Of a DNA stretch of 64,000 nt, positions 48,038 to 58,266 are shown piece by piece. Each line of letters starts with the position of its first letter. The first letter of the stretch is position 1. The notes under the pieces are model-generated. The model did no database searches. It worked only from the letters and a program-made list of their open reading frames with translations, and was not told the DNA's origin. Position numbers and translations under genes: made by a program. The stretch lies in NCBI GenBank assembly GCA_009746045.1, contig RPFO01000413.1:1-64000 (forward strand), read 5' to 3'. The stretch comes from Mesostigma viride (Eukaryota > Streptophyta > Mesostigmatophyceae > Mesostigmatales > Mesostigmataceae).

Positions 48038-48241
48038 GGAGGTGGCGACGAGGCGATCCTGAGACTGCGGGAGATTGATGCAGGAAACGTCCAGGTCACG
48101 CTTGACGCTTTCGATTATCTTCTTGACGAGATTGGACCTGTCATTCAGCGCCCGCGAGGTCCCAATGTGCGGCGTGACGTCGTCTCTCCGGACACCACGT
48201 CAAAGGGTTTTCTGAAGTATATTGCCCGCAACTGTGACTGA
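48038..48241 (+). pseudogene. PIF/Harbinger transposase N-terminal fragment
   Basis: This open stretch reads ILRLREIDAGNVQVTLDAF followed by DYLLDEIGPVIQRP, then a basic segment. Harbinger (DDE_Tnp_4) transposases carry a helical region of the form F-(D/E)-x-LL-x-x-(V/I)-x-P-x-I-x-(R/K) just before the DDE domain, and this fits well. Nothing of the catalytic domain follows; the frame ends at TGA (48,239-48,241). A stop also lies just upstream (48,035-48,037), so only this scrap remains. It could be the source family for the TTA-flanked MITEs nearby, but that is inference. Confidence 0.45.
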
Positions 48242-51200
48242 GTCAGTTCCGGTGTCACTTCCAACACACTCGGTGCAGCAACGGCGCGATGCCGGGGATT
48301 TTGTTAAGGAAGCTTTGATGAAGGCGTTGTACGACTTGCTGGTTCTGGGTGAAATGAGCTGGACAGACGATTGTGGTTGGGGCATTACCATACACAATGG
48401 CATATGTTTGCTTCCATTCACATACCTTGGTATGGAGCCTTTTTGTATATATTCGAGTGTATATTATGTGCTCTCGGGAGTTTATACCGTACATGGCAGG
48501 TAGAATATGCGAAGTTCATGCTGGTGTCACTGTGACGAGTAAGAGCTAATGCACCATTACCACCACTGTAAGCATGCTGGTTGGGTTGTGCATGACAAAA
48601 AATCGTGACAGGCATCACATTACACTTGACAACGTACCTTGGGCGTGCATGCGCCTCACTCACAACATGCACCTTTTGGCCTTTGGGCCAGGTGCCAGGA
48701 TCAGAGGCCACTCTGGTGACCTGCACTGCTACACGCAAGGCCAGCATTACATGCCAATCACTGCACATGTGCATGACAATCTACGTGCGGTGTATGTGCG
48801 GTGAATGATGCAACCTACTTGGTAGCATACCACATAAGACGTACATTTGTAAAATTGAATTATGATAAGGAGATGTCGCCTCATGCACGGAAGGCTTCCT
48901 AGTTCCTACTAGGCTTTCACGCAGTGTTCATATTTTCTTGCATCTAAGGAAATATGAGAGCCCCCACATTCCTACAAGTAAGTTCCTCGATTTCCCTTAC
49001 ATGGCACACCCATTTTCTTTTTGCTGTGGGGAGTTTTCCTTGCCACCTGTTTTCCTTTTCCTATTTTACCTTTTTATACCTTATTGATCACATTTTCTTT
49101 CTACCGATTGTATCTTCCTTATTATTCATATTAATTAAATTATCTATGCTTTTACTTTATATTTATTCAACTTTCTATATTTCCTTATTAAGTGAGATAA
49201 CTTTCTGTAGTCTTTTTTTTAACTTATTGCTGTAATCTCATTTCTTCTTCTTTATGTTTATTATATTTATTATGATTAATTAATTAATAAAACTCGTGCT
49301 CCCGTTGGGGAGTCACGGAGTATTAACCCCAATGGATGGCTTGAAGGGGGCGGTATGCACACACTCCTACTGGTCTATTGTATCTAGATGGAGCCAGATC
49401 CTAGGTCGCATTCCTAGGTCGCTTAGGCCATTCTTCCCATGTAGGCGCAAGTAGGCTTCTTCCCCACAACAGGAGGCGGGTTCATTGTCCTTGGGGACCT
49501 GGGCATTCTTTATCTTTACTTTAACGTAATCTTACAATGTTCTTATCATGTGCTACTTATCTATCATTCTTCTTTTCTTTTTATTTTCACTACTTGCGTC
49601 CATGAATGGTTGTCTCACTTAATAAAATGAATAGTTGTCTGACTCAATAAAACTTACTTATACACTCTTCCATCTCTGGTTGTCTCCTTGATACACTCTT
49701 CCACCTTCCACCTATGAACTGGAGTGAGCTGGTTATAGGAGGCGTTTGACCCAGATTGTTGGGATGGAGATCCTGGGAACCACGGGCGCTCAAACTACGA
49801 ACTAGAAACCCCTGACCCTTAGCCCAACGTATTGCCTATTAATTATCATATCCCAGCAATGACCTCTTTGTCCCTTTTGTTTATTCTTCTTCTCATCCCC
49901 TTTTTATTTTTTGTTTTAACTTTTATTATTTTCCATCCACCACCCGGTCAGCCCTTTTGTGTTCACCATTCTCTCTCCTTCCACGTATGTCTTCCTACAG
50001 ACCCCCCCCATGATCTTCGCGCCTTTCCTCTCAGACGACTACTAGTAGTCCTCACACGACGTAAGACCGCCATGCGTCCAGGAATGCTTGTCTCACTGAT
50101 TTGTCGGGAGCCGCGTGGCTATCTGTAGGAAGACCTGCATGGAGGGAGACAGACGATAACAAAGCAAAAAGGGTTTGAGGGGGAAATAAAACAAACGAAG
50201 AAGGAAAAAGAGAATACACGCACACAATTTTATGTTAGTATAGGGCCAGATTCTGTGCACTTCAGCTATGCATGCCACAACAGCCCCTCCACCTCTTATA
50301 CAACCCCTCCCATTCCATATGTGTACTGACTGGGCTGGAAGGCACTTCATTCCTAGTAGGCATACCATGCCACCGCAAGAAAGCCAAGGGGCTGCCCAGG
50401 GCATGATTGATCTGATGGATTATACCAGATGGTTTAAGGCTTAGGCCACCTGATATCAAGATAACACAATCATCTGAACCCAGGTGTCTAATGATTTTAC
50501 CTCAAATTATCGCTTGCTAAGCGCCATCCTCCTCGACACACTGGCCATTGTCGCAAAGACGTGACGGCGATGTTTTTATAAAGAAGACTGACATGATATG
50601 GCACCTTATGAGACAAAACATTGGACGGCGAGGTCACCTACATGTGGCTGCATGATTGATGAGTTGCAGAGGGAGGATGCCTTGAAAACATTCCAAAAAA
50701 ATTGTTTGACCCACCGTCCAACGTCATGAATCATTGAACAGCATGCGTCGAATTCAACGTGACAGTTCGTGCAAACCAACACATCCACCGCCCTACCGTC
50801 GGACGGCCGCGTCTCCCTATCCGCAACGCCAGCATGCAATATCTGACGAGTGGAATTTTTTACGTTGATGCCGGAACGATTATAGCAAGCTCGGCTGAAG
50901 TTGGTTCTGCCGTATTTGATTGACGCCGCAATCGCCTTCCGCCGCAGGTTGCATAGAAGATACGTCGCCCGCGCTGCTATCCGAGGCGCTGGCAGGGCCT
51001 AACTCTTGCTGGCTAGGACTGCCTTCACCTTTTTTCGGCTAGTTTAGAAGGACTCCGCCTATGATAAGAAAACCAGGCGGGTTCGAGTCGGCCGTGGTGC
51101 CCGCGGCTTCGCGACTAGAAGCTAGACAGTCATTCATCCCATATGCATTCCATTTCCACCCTGCTAAGGACGCGGTGTGTGCCCACGAGACGAAGTCGAC

Positions 51201-51316
51201 GTGTAAATAACCACATTATTAATTAATTGATGGCTGCCAGCCACCACCATACGCATGCCTCGCCTAGCTTCCCGCGAGAACGAGGTGATTTGGTCGCCTA
51301 GTCCATCGTTTCGCGC
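48242..51316. other. No gene recognised
   Basis: Low-complexity T-rich sequence at about 49,000-49,260 and again at 49,850-49,940, a TTAATTAATTAATAA stretch at 49,278, and otherwise unique DNA. Short frames such as 48,222-48,503 and 49,832-50,128 lack recognisable motifs; the latter is hydrophobic only because of its T-rich composition. Confidence 0.5.
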
Positions 51317-51529
51317 CATCTGCTGTTCGCACACCCGTTCGCACACCCGTTCGCACACCCGTTCGCCAACTTTTCCAAACCCCGGAGTTGGCGAACGGGT
51401 TGGTCCAGTTGCGAACGCTTGTGCGAACAGGTCGGTCCTATAATTAGCTCGGCCCGACTCGGCCTGTTCGCACACACGTTCGCACACCCGTTCGCACACC
51501 TGTTCCCCGGACCTGTGAGTTCAGCCTAA
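51317..51529. mobile_element. TAA-type MITE rich in TTCGCACACCCG repeats
   Basis: Repeated GTTCGCACACCC units occur at both edges with GCGAACGGG in the middle, so the element folds back. The right end CCGGACCTGTGAGTTCAGCC is the exact inverse of the 47,108 end and is followed by TAA (51,527-51,529). The left end is truncated. Confidence 0.65.
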
Positions 51530-52110
51530 ACGCGAAACAAAGGGCAGATTCGGATTCAGCACGAAAAGGTACGACTAGACACCTCTCTTGAGGGGCGGAA
51601 AAGCTAGCCGTCACTTGAAACGTGTGGGTGGAAGGAGCAGGCCTTACGAAAATCGTAAGTCCGCCCTTCGCCTCACTGTTTCTAGTGACGGCTACCCCAT
51701 TATGGCATTCGGTCAGTGAGCCACGGCTCGGATTCGAAAACCCATTGGCAGGATGGACTTGGCCTGGGCCCCTCCACCTGGGTGGGCGAGTAGTCTCCTT
51801 GGAGCGTGACCTCCTGTACCCTCGGTTTCCCTTTCACTGGCGCAATGACTATGGAATAGTTATCGCCACACCTGGTGATCCGCTATCACCAAGATACCCC
51901 CGGCATAACGAATTTTCTCAATACCTGCTGCCATTACCCAAACGTGGGTGTAATGCAGCCTTTCCAATCGCTTTGGTTCTGCTCATAGCACACTGCACAG
52001 TAGGTCTCTCTTTTAATGACTATCTCACGCCCACGCCCTGTTCATGTTGCGCCATGTCTTGCACCTTTTGCAGGTCCAACCTCACCTCGCCATGCACTCT
52101 GGGCTCCAAC
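51530..52110. other. No gene recognised
   Basis: A 165-codon plus-strand frame (51,622-52,119) covers most of it but shows no conserved motif. I do not consider it a supported gene. Confidence 0.4.
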
Positions 52111-52375
52111 TTGGGGTAATAGTGGGGTAAAAGTGGGGTAATTTCAGTATGAAATTACCCCACATTTACCCCACTTTTACCAGGGTGATTCGCCGCTAAT
52201 TTTTACGGTAATTTTATTAACCCACTATTACCCCACTATTACCTTGGGTAATAGTAGGGTAATATTGGGGTAGTTACTTGTGTGGTACATGTTCACCCCA
52301 TTTTACCCCATAATTACCCCATAATTACCCCATAATTACCTCAGTTTTTAGGGTAATATTTTAGGTGAACATTAG
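52111..52375. repeat. Palindromic GGGGTAATAGT minisatellite
   Basis: Units of GTGGGGTAAAA or GGGGTAATA on one strand switch to their complement (ATTACCCCA and CATTTACCCC) at 52,147-52,149, giving a near-perfect hairpin with ~26-bp arms (52,121-52,146 / 52,150-52,175). Further ACCCCATAATT units follow to about 52,340. Confidence 0.85.
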
Positions 52376-52930
52376 ATTAATCAATTATCAATCATTCAAA
52401 TTAAGGGGAGGGTCCCATAGAAATATATCATAACTTACCCCCCCTAATAACTACAGAATTGCAACTGACAACCACTGAATGATGTTTGGGGACCATAAAC
52501 ATGATGTTTGGGCATGCATACCACCACTTGTTGGGGGTACTACCCCCAGCCATACACCGGCTATGAGCTAAAAATAGAAAAAAACGCTGTCCGGGGCACA
52601 TCTTGCCCAGAACAGTGGGAGAACCAGTTGCATGAAAAAAGTAATACCCATATAAAAATGTCATGGGACATGGTTTCTACCTAATTGGATCAACAAAATC
52701 AGCACATGCCATTGAGTTATTAATTTTTGGGCCAAAAATACGCTTTTTTAGGCGGGGCGTCCCCATACACACTCATAACACATCAATTAGGCCTAAAAAG
52801 TGATAGTCGAGTTCTGTCATGACCATAGAAGGCACTGTCAAAGTTTGGTGGCATTCTGAGCTCAGCTGTAGCAGTTATTAATTTTGGCAGCTGGCCACCT
52901 GTGCAGACGCTAAGGAAGGCATTAGTGAGT

Positions 52931-54402
52931 ACAAGTAGACCCGGCGGGGGCCAAGCCCCCAACTACACCCTCCGCATTGGTAGGTTTACTAAATAATTAT
53001 GAGGCTGGGCGCCGGCCAGCTGCAAACGATAAATAAAACAAAAGAATTTTATCTAACTAATTCCCGAGTGAAGTAACCTGTAGTTTTTGAAGCTACCAAA
53101 CAAACAAAGAAAGTGTAAATAAATATTATTTTCCTGTCACGTGTGCAGCTTTCTCGCTAACAAACAAAGAAATATTAAATCTCTGGCTGAAAAATGTGCT
53201 TTTCCTAGCCGTAAGAGCGGTGCATCCGGCTGGGTTATACAGAACAAAGTCAACAAACAAAGAATTATTAAATTTCGCAGCCAGTTCAACGGTTGTTCGG
53301 TAACCAACCAAACAAACTAATAATTAATTAATTGGGCGGGCACAGTAGCACTTTCAACCAATAAAACGCTATTGTCTAATTCCGAAGGGCCTTTCGGCTG
53401 AACCGAATTAAAACTACCAATGCGGAGGGTGTATTTTGGACTCAACTAATGGAGAATCCTAATCAAGCCCGGCTGCGCAGAGTCTAAATTCCCGTGGCCC
53501 GGTGCCAGTGGCCCAGTGCCCGTGGCCCGGCGCGGCGCCCGTGGCCCGGTACTGGTTAGTGGCCCGGTGGCTACTGGCTAGTGCGAGTTGTGGCCCGTTG
53601 AAATTCCTTTCGTCCCTCCGTTGCTGAATTTTTTTCCCCGTGGCTAGTTGCCCGTGGCCCGTGGCTACTGGCTTCGCTGCGGTCCGGATAGGAATTAGTA
53701 CGGTGCTCGCTGCGCGCGCTCGCTGGGCGCTTCGCGCGTAGTGTATCTGCGATATCTGCGATTCTTCCGTCAACCTCCGAGTACCCCCTAATGGCTGATT
53801 TTTGTACCACGATTTTCTACCTAATTTTGCAACCAACGGTCACGAAGCTCGCTTTATATAGGGGAAAGGACAAGTAGACCCGGCGGGGGCCAAGCCCCCA
53901 ACTATTTTCGACTCCACAACTAATGGAGAATCCTATTCAAGCCCGGCTGCGCAGAGTCTAAATTCCCGTGGCCCGGTGCCAGTGGCCCAGTGCCCGTGGC
54001 CCGGCGCGGCGCCCGTGGCCCGGTACTGGTTAGTGACCCGGTGGCTACTGGCTAGTGCGAGTTGTGGCCCGTTGAAATTCCTTTCGTCCCTCCGTTGCTG
54101 AAATTTTTTCCCCGTGGCTAGTTGCCCGTGGCCCGTGGCTACTGGCTTCGCTGCGGTCCGGATAGGAATTAGTACGGTGCTCGCTGCGCTCGCTCGCTTC
54201 GCGCGTAGTGTATCTGCGATATCTGCGATTCTTCCGTCAACCTCCGAGTATCCCCTAATGGCTGATTTTTGTACCACGATTTTCTACCTAATTTTGCAAC
54301 CAACGGTCACGAAGCTCGCTTTATATAGGGGAAAGGACAAGTAGACCCGGCGGGGGCCAAGCCCCCAACTATTTTGGACTCCACAACTAATGGAGAATCC
54401 TA
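52931..54402. repeat. 474-bp tandem repeat: partial copy 0, copies 1 and 2
   Basis: Copy 1 starts at about 53,465 and copy 2 at 53,939, 474 bp apart and nearly identical apart from an 8-bp difference in the GCGCGCTCGC part. The tail of an earlier copy 0 (ACAAGTAGACCCGGCGGGGG ...) lies at 52,931-52,965 and resumes at 53,432-53,464, interrupted by a MITE. A partial copy 3 is at 55,756-55,908. Each unit contains an internal CCCGTGGCCCGG minisatellite. Confidence 0.9.
52966..53431. mobile_element. 466-bp MITE with TA target, inside copy 0
   Basis: CACCCTCCGCATTGGTAG at the left end is perfectly inverted at the right end. TA flanks both sides (52,964-52,965 and 53,432-53,433). The equivalent places in copies 1 and 2 read AACTATTTT (TA at 53,903 and 54,371) without the element, confirming the boundaries. 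TA targets and CTCCCTCC-like ends suggest a Tc1/mariner-related (Stowaway-like) MITE. The interior is AT-rich with recurring AACAAACAAAGAA and has no transposase. Confidence 0.92.
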
Positions 54403-55755
54403 TTAACCCATAGTCGGCCACAACTTTTTTTGCTTTTTTGACCCCAAAAAATGAAAAAAATCATAACTCCTAGACCACAACTCCAAATACCCTCAACCCA
54501 GGTGCTAGGAACATCTACACTTCAAGGGCTTTCAGAATATGCAATAATATCACTGGTTTATCAAGGCGTTTGGATGATAGCTTCAGCCAAAGTTGGCCAA
54601 AAGACGATCGTTTCCGTGCAAGAAAAAGTATACCCCCCCATTTTTCTCAGGGGGGGTTCAGAAACCTCAATACCAACATTGGACAATTTAGTTGGATAGT
54701 CCAATGGTCCTTTCCTTTGGTCAAACCACCCGGATACCCCGTTTGACATGTATAATGCACGCGTGTACATGTGTGGCTTACGCGCGCGCAAACAGCCGAC
54801 TATGCCATGCCATACAATGAAGCAATATAATTGACCACAGTAGACTGCCAAACATGCTGGAATACAAATATGACGCCACCTTGCACTCACTGAACGGTAT
54901 CCCCCAAAGAAATGCCACAAATTGTACAACATAATGGCTAACACCCCTCCTTGAGCAGGCATGGAAGGCTGTTGCAATTACCACTAATGCATCCACCATA
55001 AGACATGCATGAACGTACGAGTTTCCATACAAACAACACGAAAACGCATTGCCGTACCTGCCTTGATTATGACCTGGCCGGGTTCCGCTGGCCGACATGC
55101 TCATACGTCACGGATACTAATGCTAGTGGCAGAGGCGGCCACAGCTGCTCTATCCATCCTTCCGTCATCGTTACCATGTTGTTTATCTATGCAAAGATGA
55201 CGTCTAACGCGTCCACATTCCCAGCAAATGGTGCCGCGGACTTTCGCAAAACATTGGAAGGCCCAGGCAGACGGAAGCTACCAAGAAACCTAAAAGAAAC
55301 CGGCGATACCAAAGGGGACGTCTCGTCTGATGGTGACGACCAAGACACAGGTAATAACCACTGCGTATTTTCCCAATTCCTTGAATCTGATCATTCTTGA
55401 CGTACCAAAATAATGCATCGTCGTTCAGGGGTCATCATCTGACCCATTTCAAGCAGCGGAACCCGAAATTTCCACCAAAATGGCGCGTTGACAGCCATAT
55501 CTCGCTATGCGCGCGCTCAACGGTAAGAAATGTTAGCAAATGTCACGTGACCACCAATAAAATGCACGAGGTATTTACTGGGCTATGGTGCAATTACCTG
55601 GCCAACCTTGGCATTTTCATTCGTGTCGGGTCTGCCCCCGTCCATCGGCAACATTTACGTTACGTCACTTACGTCAGAGGTCACGGATTTACGCGTTACA
55701 GTTACGTTACGTCGGGTACCATCCATTTGGATGGCATCGGCCGACCATGGGTTAA
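54403..55755. mobile_element. W2: TTAA-flanked piggyBac-type MITE
   Basis: TTAA (54,403-54,406) is followed by CCCATAGTCGGCC. The right end GGCCGACCATGGG is followed by TTAA (55,752-55,755). The ends are inverse with one mismatch. It separates copy 2 from partial copy 3 of the 474-bp repeat; the junction between copies 1 and 2 shows the unfilled form (CCTATTCAAGCCCGG). It is related along its length to W1. The 131-codon plus-strand frame near 55,005-55,400 has no recognised domain. Confidence 0.9.
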
Positions 55756-55908
55756 AGCCCGGCTGCGCAGAGTCTGAATTCCCGTGGCCCGGTGCCAGAC
55801 TGCCAGTGGCCTAGTGCCCGTGGCCCGGCGCGGCGCCCGTGGCCCTGTACTGGTTAGTGGCCCGGTGGCTACTGGCTAGTGCGAGTTGTGGCCCGTTGAA
55901 ATTCCTTT
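55756..55908. repeat. 474-bp repeat, partial copy 3
   Basis: It matches the first ~150 bp of copies 1 and 2 (AGCCCGGCTGCGCAGAGTCT onward) with a small insertion at the GCCAGTGGCC part. It breaks off at GAAATTCCTTT, just before the LINE-derived sequence. Confidence 0.85.
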
Positions 55909-56010
55909 GCACGCAAATACTACAGTAGTATACAATTAATGCATGTAGTATGTTTGCATGGTGCGATGCTATGTGAATATACTGAGCTGCATGTGACTAC
56001 AGGTGTGTGA

Positions 56011-57318
56011 CTCGTTACGCGAATCATCGATTTATACGCGGCTGACGGTGACCGATATCGCCTCCTAACATACACGGAAATCAGTGCGTGGATCGCAAAC
56101 ATGCCCAGCCGACCAGCTTGGGACAACCTTCTACAAGCAATTCCCGCAGGATGGCATACCCTCATGACAACCCCACGCAAACCCCTACAAGTCGGGGAAT
56201 GGGTGAGCTATTACCCGGATCGCGACACGTCCATACATAAGGGCTGCATCATTGCGGTCGCGTCGACGGGCGTTACCATACAATTGCTCCAGGAGACACC
56301 CGACGGTCAAGGACTTCTCGGCAAATTGATTACATCGTACGCCTACATTCCAGCATTTCAATGTCACCGCATTGGAGTGGTCCCGTGGTCACTGTCACAG
56401 GCGTGCATGTTACCCTTGGACCCCACCACAGTGATACGCGACACCACATGGCTACATGTTGGCAAGGGGCGACTGGACACGCTTGCTCTAGACCCGCTAG
56501 AATTTGGGTGGGTCCTCACATCTGGCGGCACCCCCATGACGAAGTGCCTTTTCGAGTACACGGCAGACTGGGGATACCGACTACTTCTACATAAAAATCA
56601 TAGGATGCACCCGGGTCGCCTGCGCTGGCACCCCGAGTGGCCGGGCTACACCTGGATCAAGAACATTACCTTGGCAGTTGATCACCCATTGGTTGACAAA
56701 CGGGCCACCGACGTCCAGCACCTGCTTATGCATCGGGCCATCGGGGTCAACTCCCAATTGCACCAGTGCCGGTACTCCCACGCGGCGGCGTGCTTATGCA
56801 ACTTTCCAGATGAAACAATTGAGCACAGATTTCTGGACTGCCAACTCGCAGGGGTTTGGCAATGGCTGCTGGGTATATGGGCCAAGTGGATGGCTATTAC
56901 AGCTCCCCCCACCACCGTCACACTATCTACGGTTATTTTCGGCATCACGGGATTACGGGACGCGAGCCTCACAGCCAACCAGATGGCATGGATATGGCTA
57001 CGCACGACGATGCTTCACACCATATGGCAAGTTCGCAACGAGACCGTATTCACGTTACGTGCCGCGTACACGAGAGGTGCCGTGGTCCGCCGGTTTATCT
57101 CCTCTTGGAACCTGGCTATGCGTCGTTACTGGCTCCTGGCGACGGAACAACTCAAAGTATGGGACCCGGGCCCTAACAATGACACCCCCAGCCCCCTGGA
57201 AGTCTTCCATGCACTCATGGGCATGAACCAGGTCTTTACACGTATGCCGGATGACGATATCTACAGTACAATGGCTACCTTGGTCGCAGGGCGCGCCTTA
57301 TTAATGCGGGCACCCCAA
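56011..57318 (+). pseudogene. 5'-truncated LINE ORF2 C-terminal region (zf-RVT)
   Basis: An uninterrupted frame is open from 56,011 (Met codons from 56,101). LINE ORF2 proteins nick target DNA and reverse-transcribe their RNA; the C-terminal part carries a Cys/His motif. Here, counting from the Met at 56,101, LLMHRAIGVNSQLHQC leads into CLCNFPDETIEHRFLDC (Cys 231/233, His 242, Cys 247), then GVWQWLL, which fits the zf-RVT signature. The upstream ~200 residues match the divergent region that follows RT in such proteins, but the RT catalytic YxDD and the endonuclease are absent, so this is a 5'-truncated copy. At 57,319 the 3' LTR of the chromovirus begins; the last residues before the TAA at 57,355 derive from the LTR. 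The left border adjoins a broken 474-bp repeat copy. Confidence 0.7.
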
Positions 57319-57890
57319 TGTTACGCCGCGGATATCTACCTCCACCTCTACCTCTAATGGGCCTGATACTACCTAAACTGGTCAGGCCTCCTCTACTTAA
57401 CCCTCTGGCGAAAGACGAACGTGACGGAGCTGATCTCAATGCATTAACGTAAGTGTTGCTATAATACGCCATACAACCATTTACCAAAACCCGTTTACTC
57501 CAGGAATAGAGGAAGGAAACACAACTACACTGCCGTGACCCAAGCCTAAATGTGTCAATTCACTTAACACACGCCGAGTGACCACACAAGGAGTGGAACG
57601 TGCATAAATGGTCACCAACGGTCCAACAGGCTCGGGCCGACCTGGCCCTCGCCTGCAGAAACACAGAAACACAAGCAGGTGCACAGATGCACGCCTGTCC
57701 ACTACATTCTACAAAAGGATAAGGACCACTAATATAGTACGCGGCGCGGCGCCCAAAGGCACCCACTATACCACAGTACTGTTACGGGGACAATCATGTC
57801 CAAACTAGAACTGCACGTAACCTAGGAACAACCGAGGCCAAGGACCTAATTTACGTCCGTAACTACAACGAATTGTTACGCGACGTAACA
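57319..57890 (-). repeat. Predicted 3' LTR of the chromovirus (572 bp)
   Basis: On the minus strand it starts TGTTACGTCGCG, directly after the polypurine tract, and ends CGCGGCGTAACA; the ends are inverse (TGTTACG(C/T)CGCG) and follow the TG...CA rule. The left plus-strand edge interrupts the LINE frame after CCCAA, which would be one copy of a 5-bp target duplication. The 5' LTR lies beyond the window, so the length is a prediction. Confidence 0.65.
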
Positions 57891-57906
57891 CCTCCCCCCC
57901 CACAAA
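57891..57906 (-). other. Polypurine tract of the chromovirus
   Basis: On the minus strand, TTTTGTGGGGGGGGAGG immediately precedes TGTTACG. Ty3/Gypsy elements prime plus-strand DNA synthesis from such a tract directly upstream of the 3' LTR. Confidence 0.7.
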
Positions 57907-58266
57907 AGGTAGGGAGCCCTCTCCCTACGCAGAGAGGAGGGAACCAGAGGGGTAGGAAAATAATCCTAACGCACCCAGCACACACCAACACAATCGATAG
58001 ACCATCCCAGATACAAAGCACCAATAGTTCACACGGTCTCCACCACCACGCCGGGTGGTGTAGGGTTAGCCAGCACCAAGCCTGGTGGTAGGTTCCCCTA
58101 ACTGCCTGGAACGGAGTCCTGGCCGGGGGGACGGCACTGGGCAGGACACACAGAGTAAACACATCAGCGCTAAGGACCAAGAACAGCCAACCAACTGGCC
58201 AGAATATGAGGGCGACTCTACATACCGGAGGGACAACACCCTCAGGTCGGGCCTAAGGCCCTCTAT

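Noticed and set aside
51040-51110. Possible tRNA (GGGTTCGAGTC resembles a T-loop)
   Set aside because: The flanking bases do not form a T stem, and no acceptor or D arm is present at the right distance.
53459-54277. Two similar minus-strand ORFs of 125 and 114 codons
   Set aside because: They simply repeat with the 474-bp tandem unit, over a CCCGTGGCCCGG minisatellite, and have no recognised domain.
57780-57890. Shorter LTR candidate starting at the TGTTACGGGG near 57,780
   Set aside because: It would be only ~110 bp, and its start matches the polypurine-side end less well than 57,319 does.
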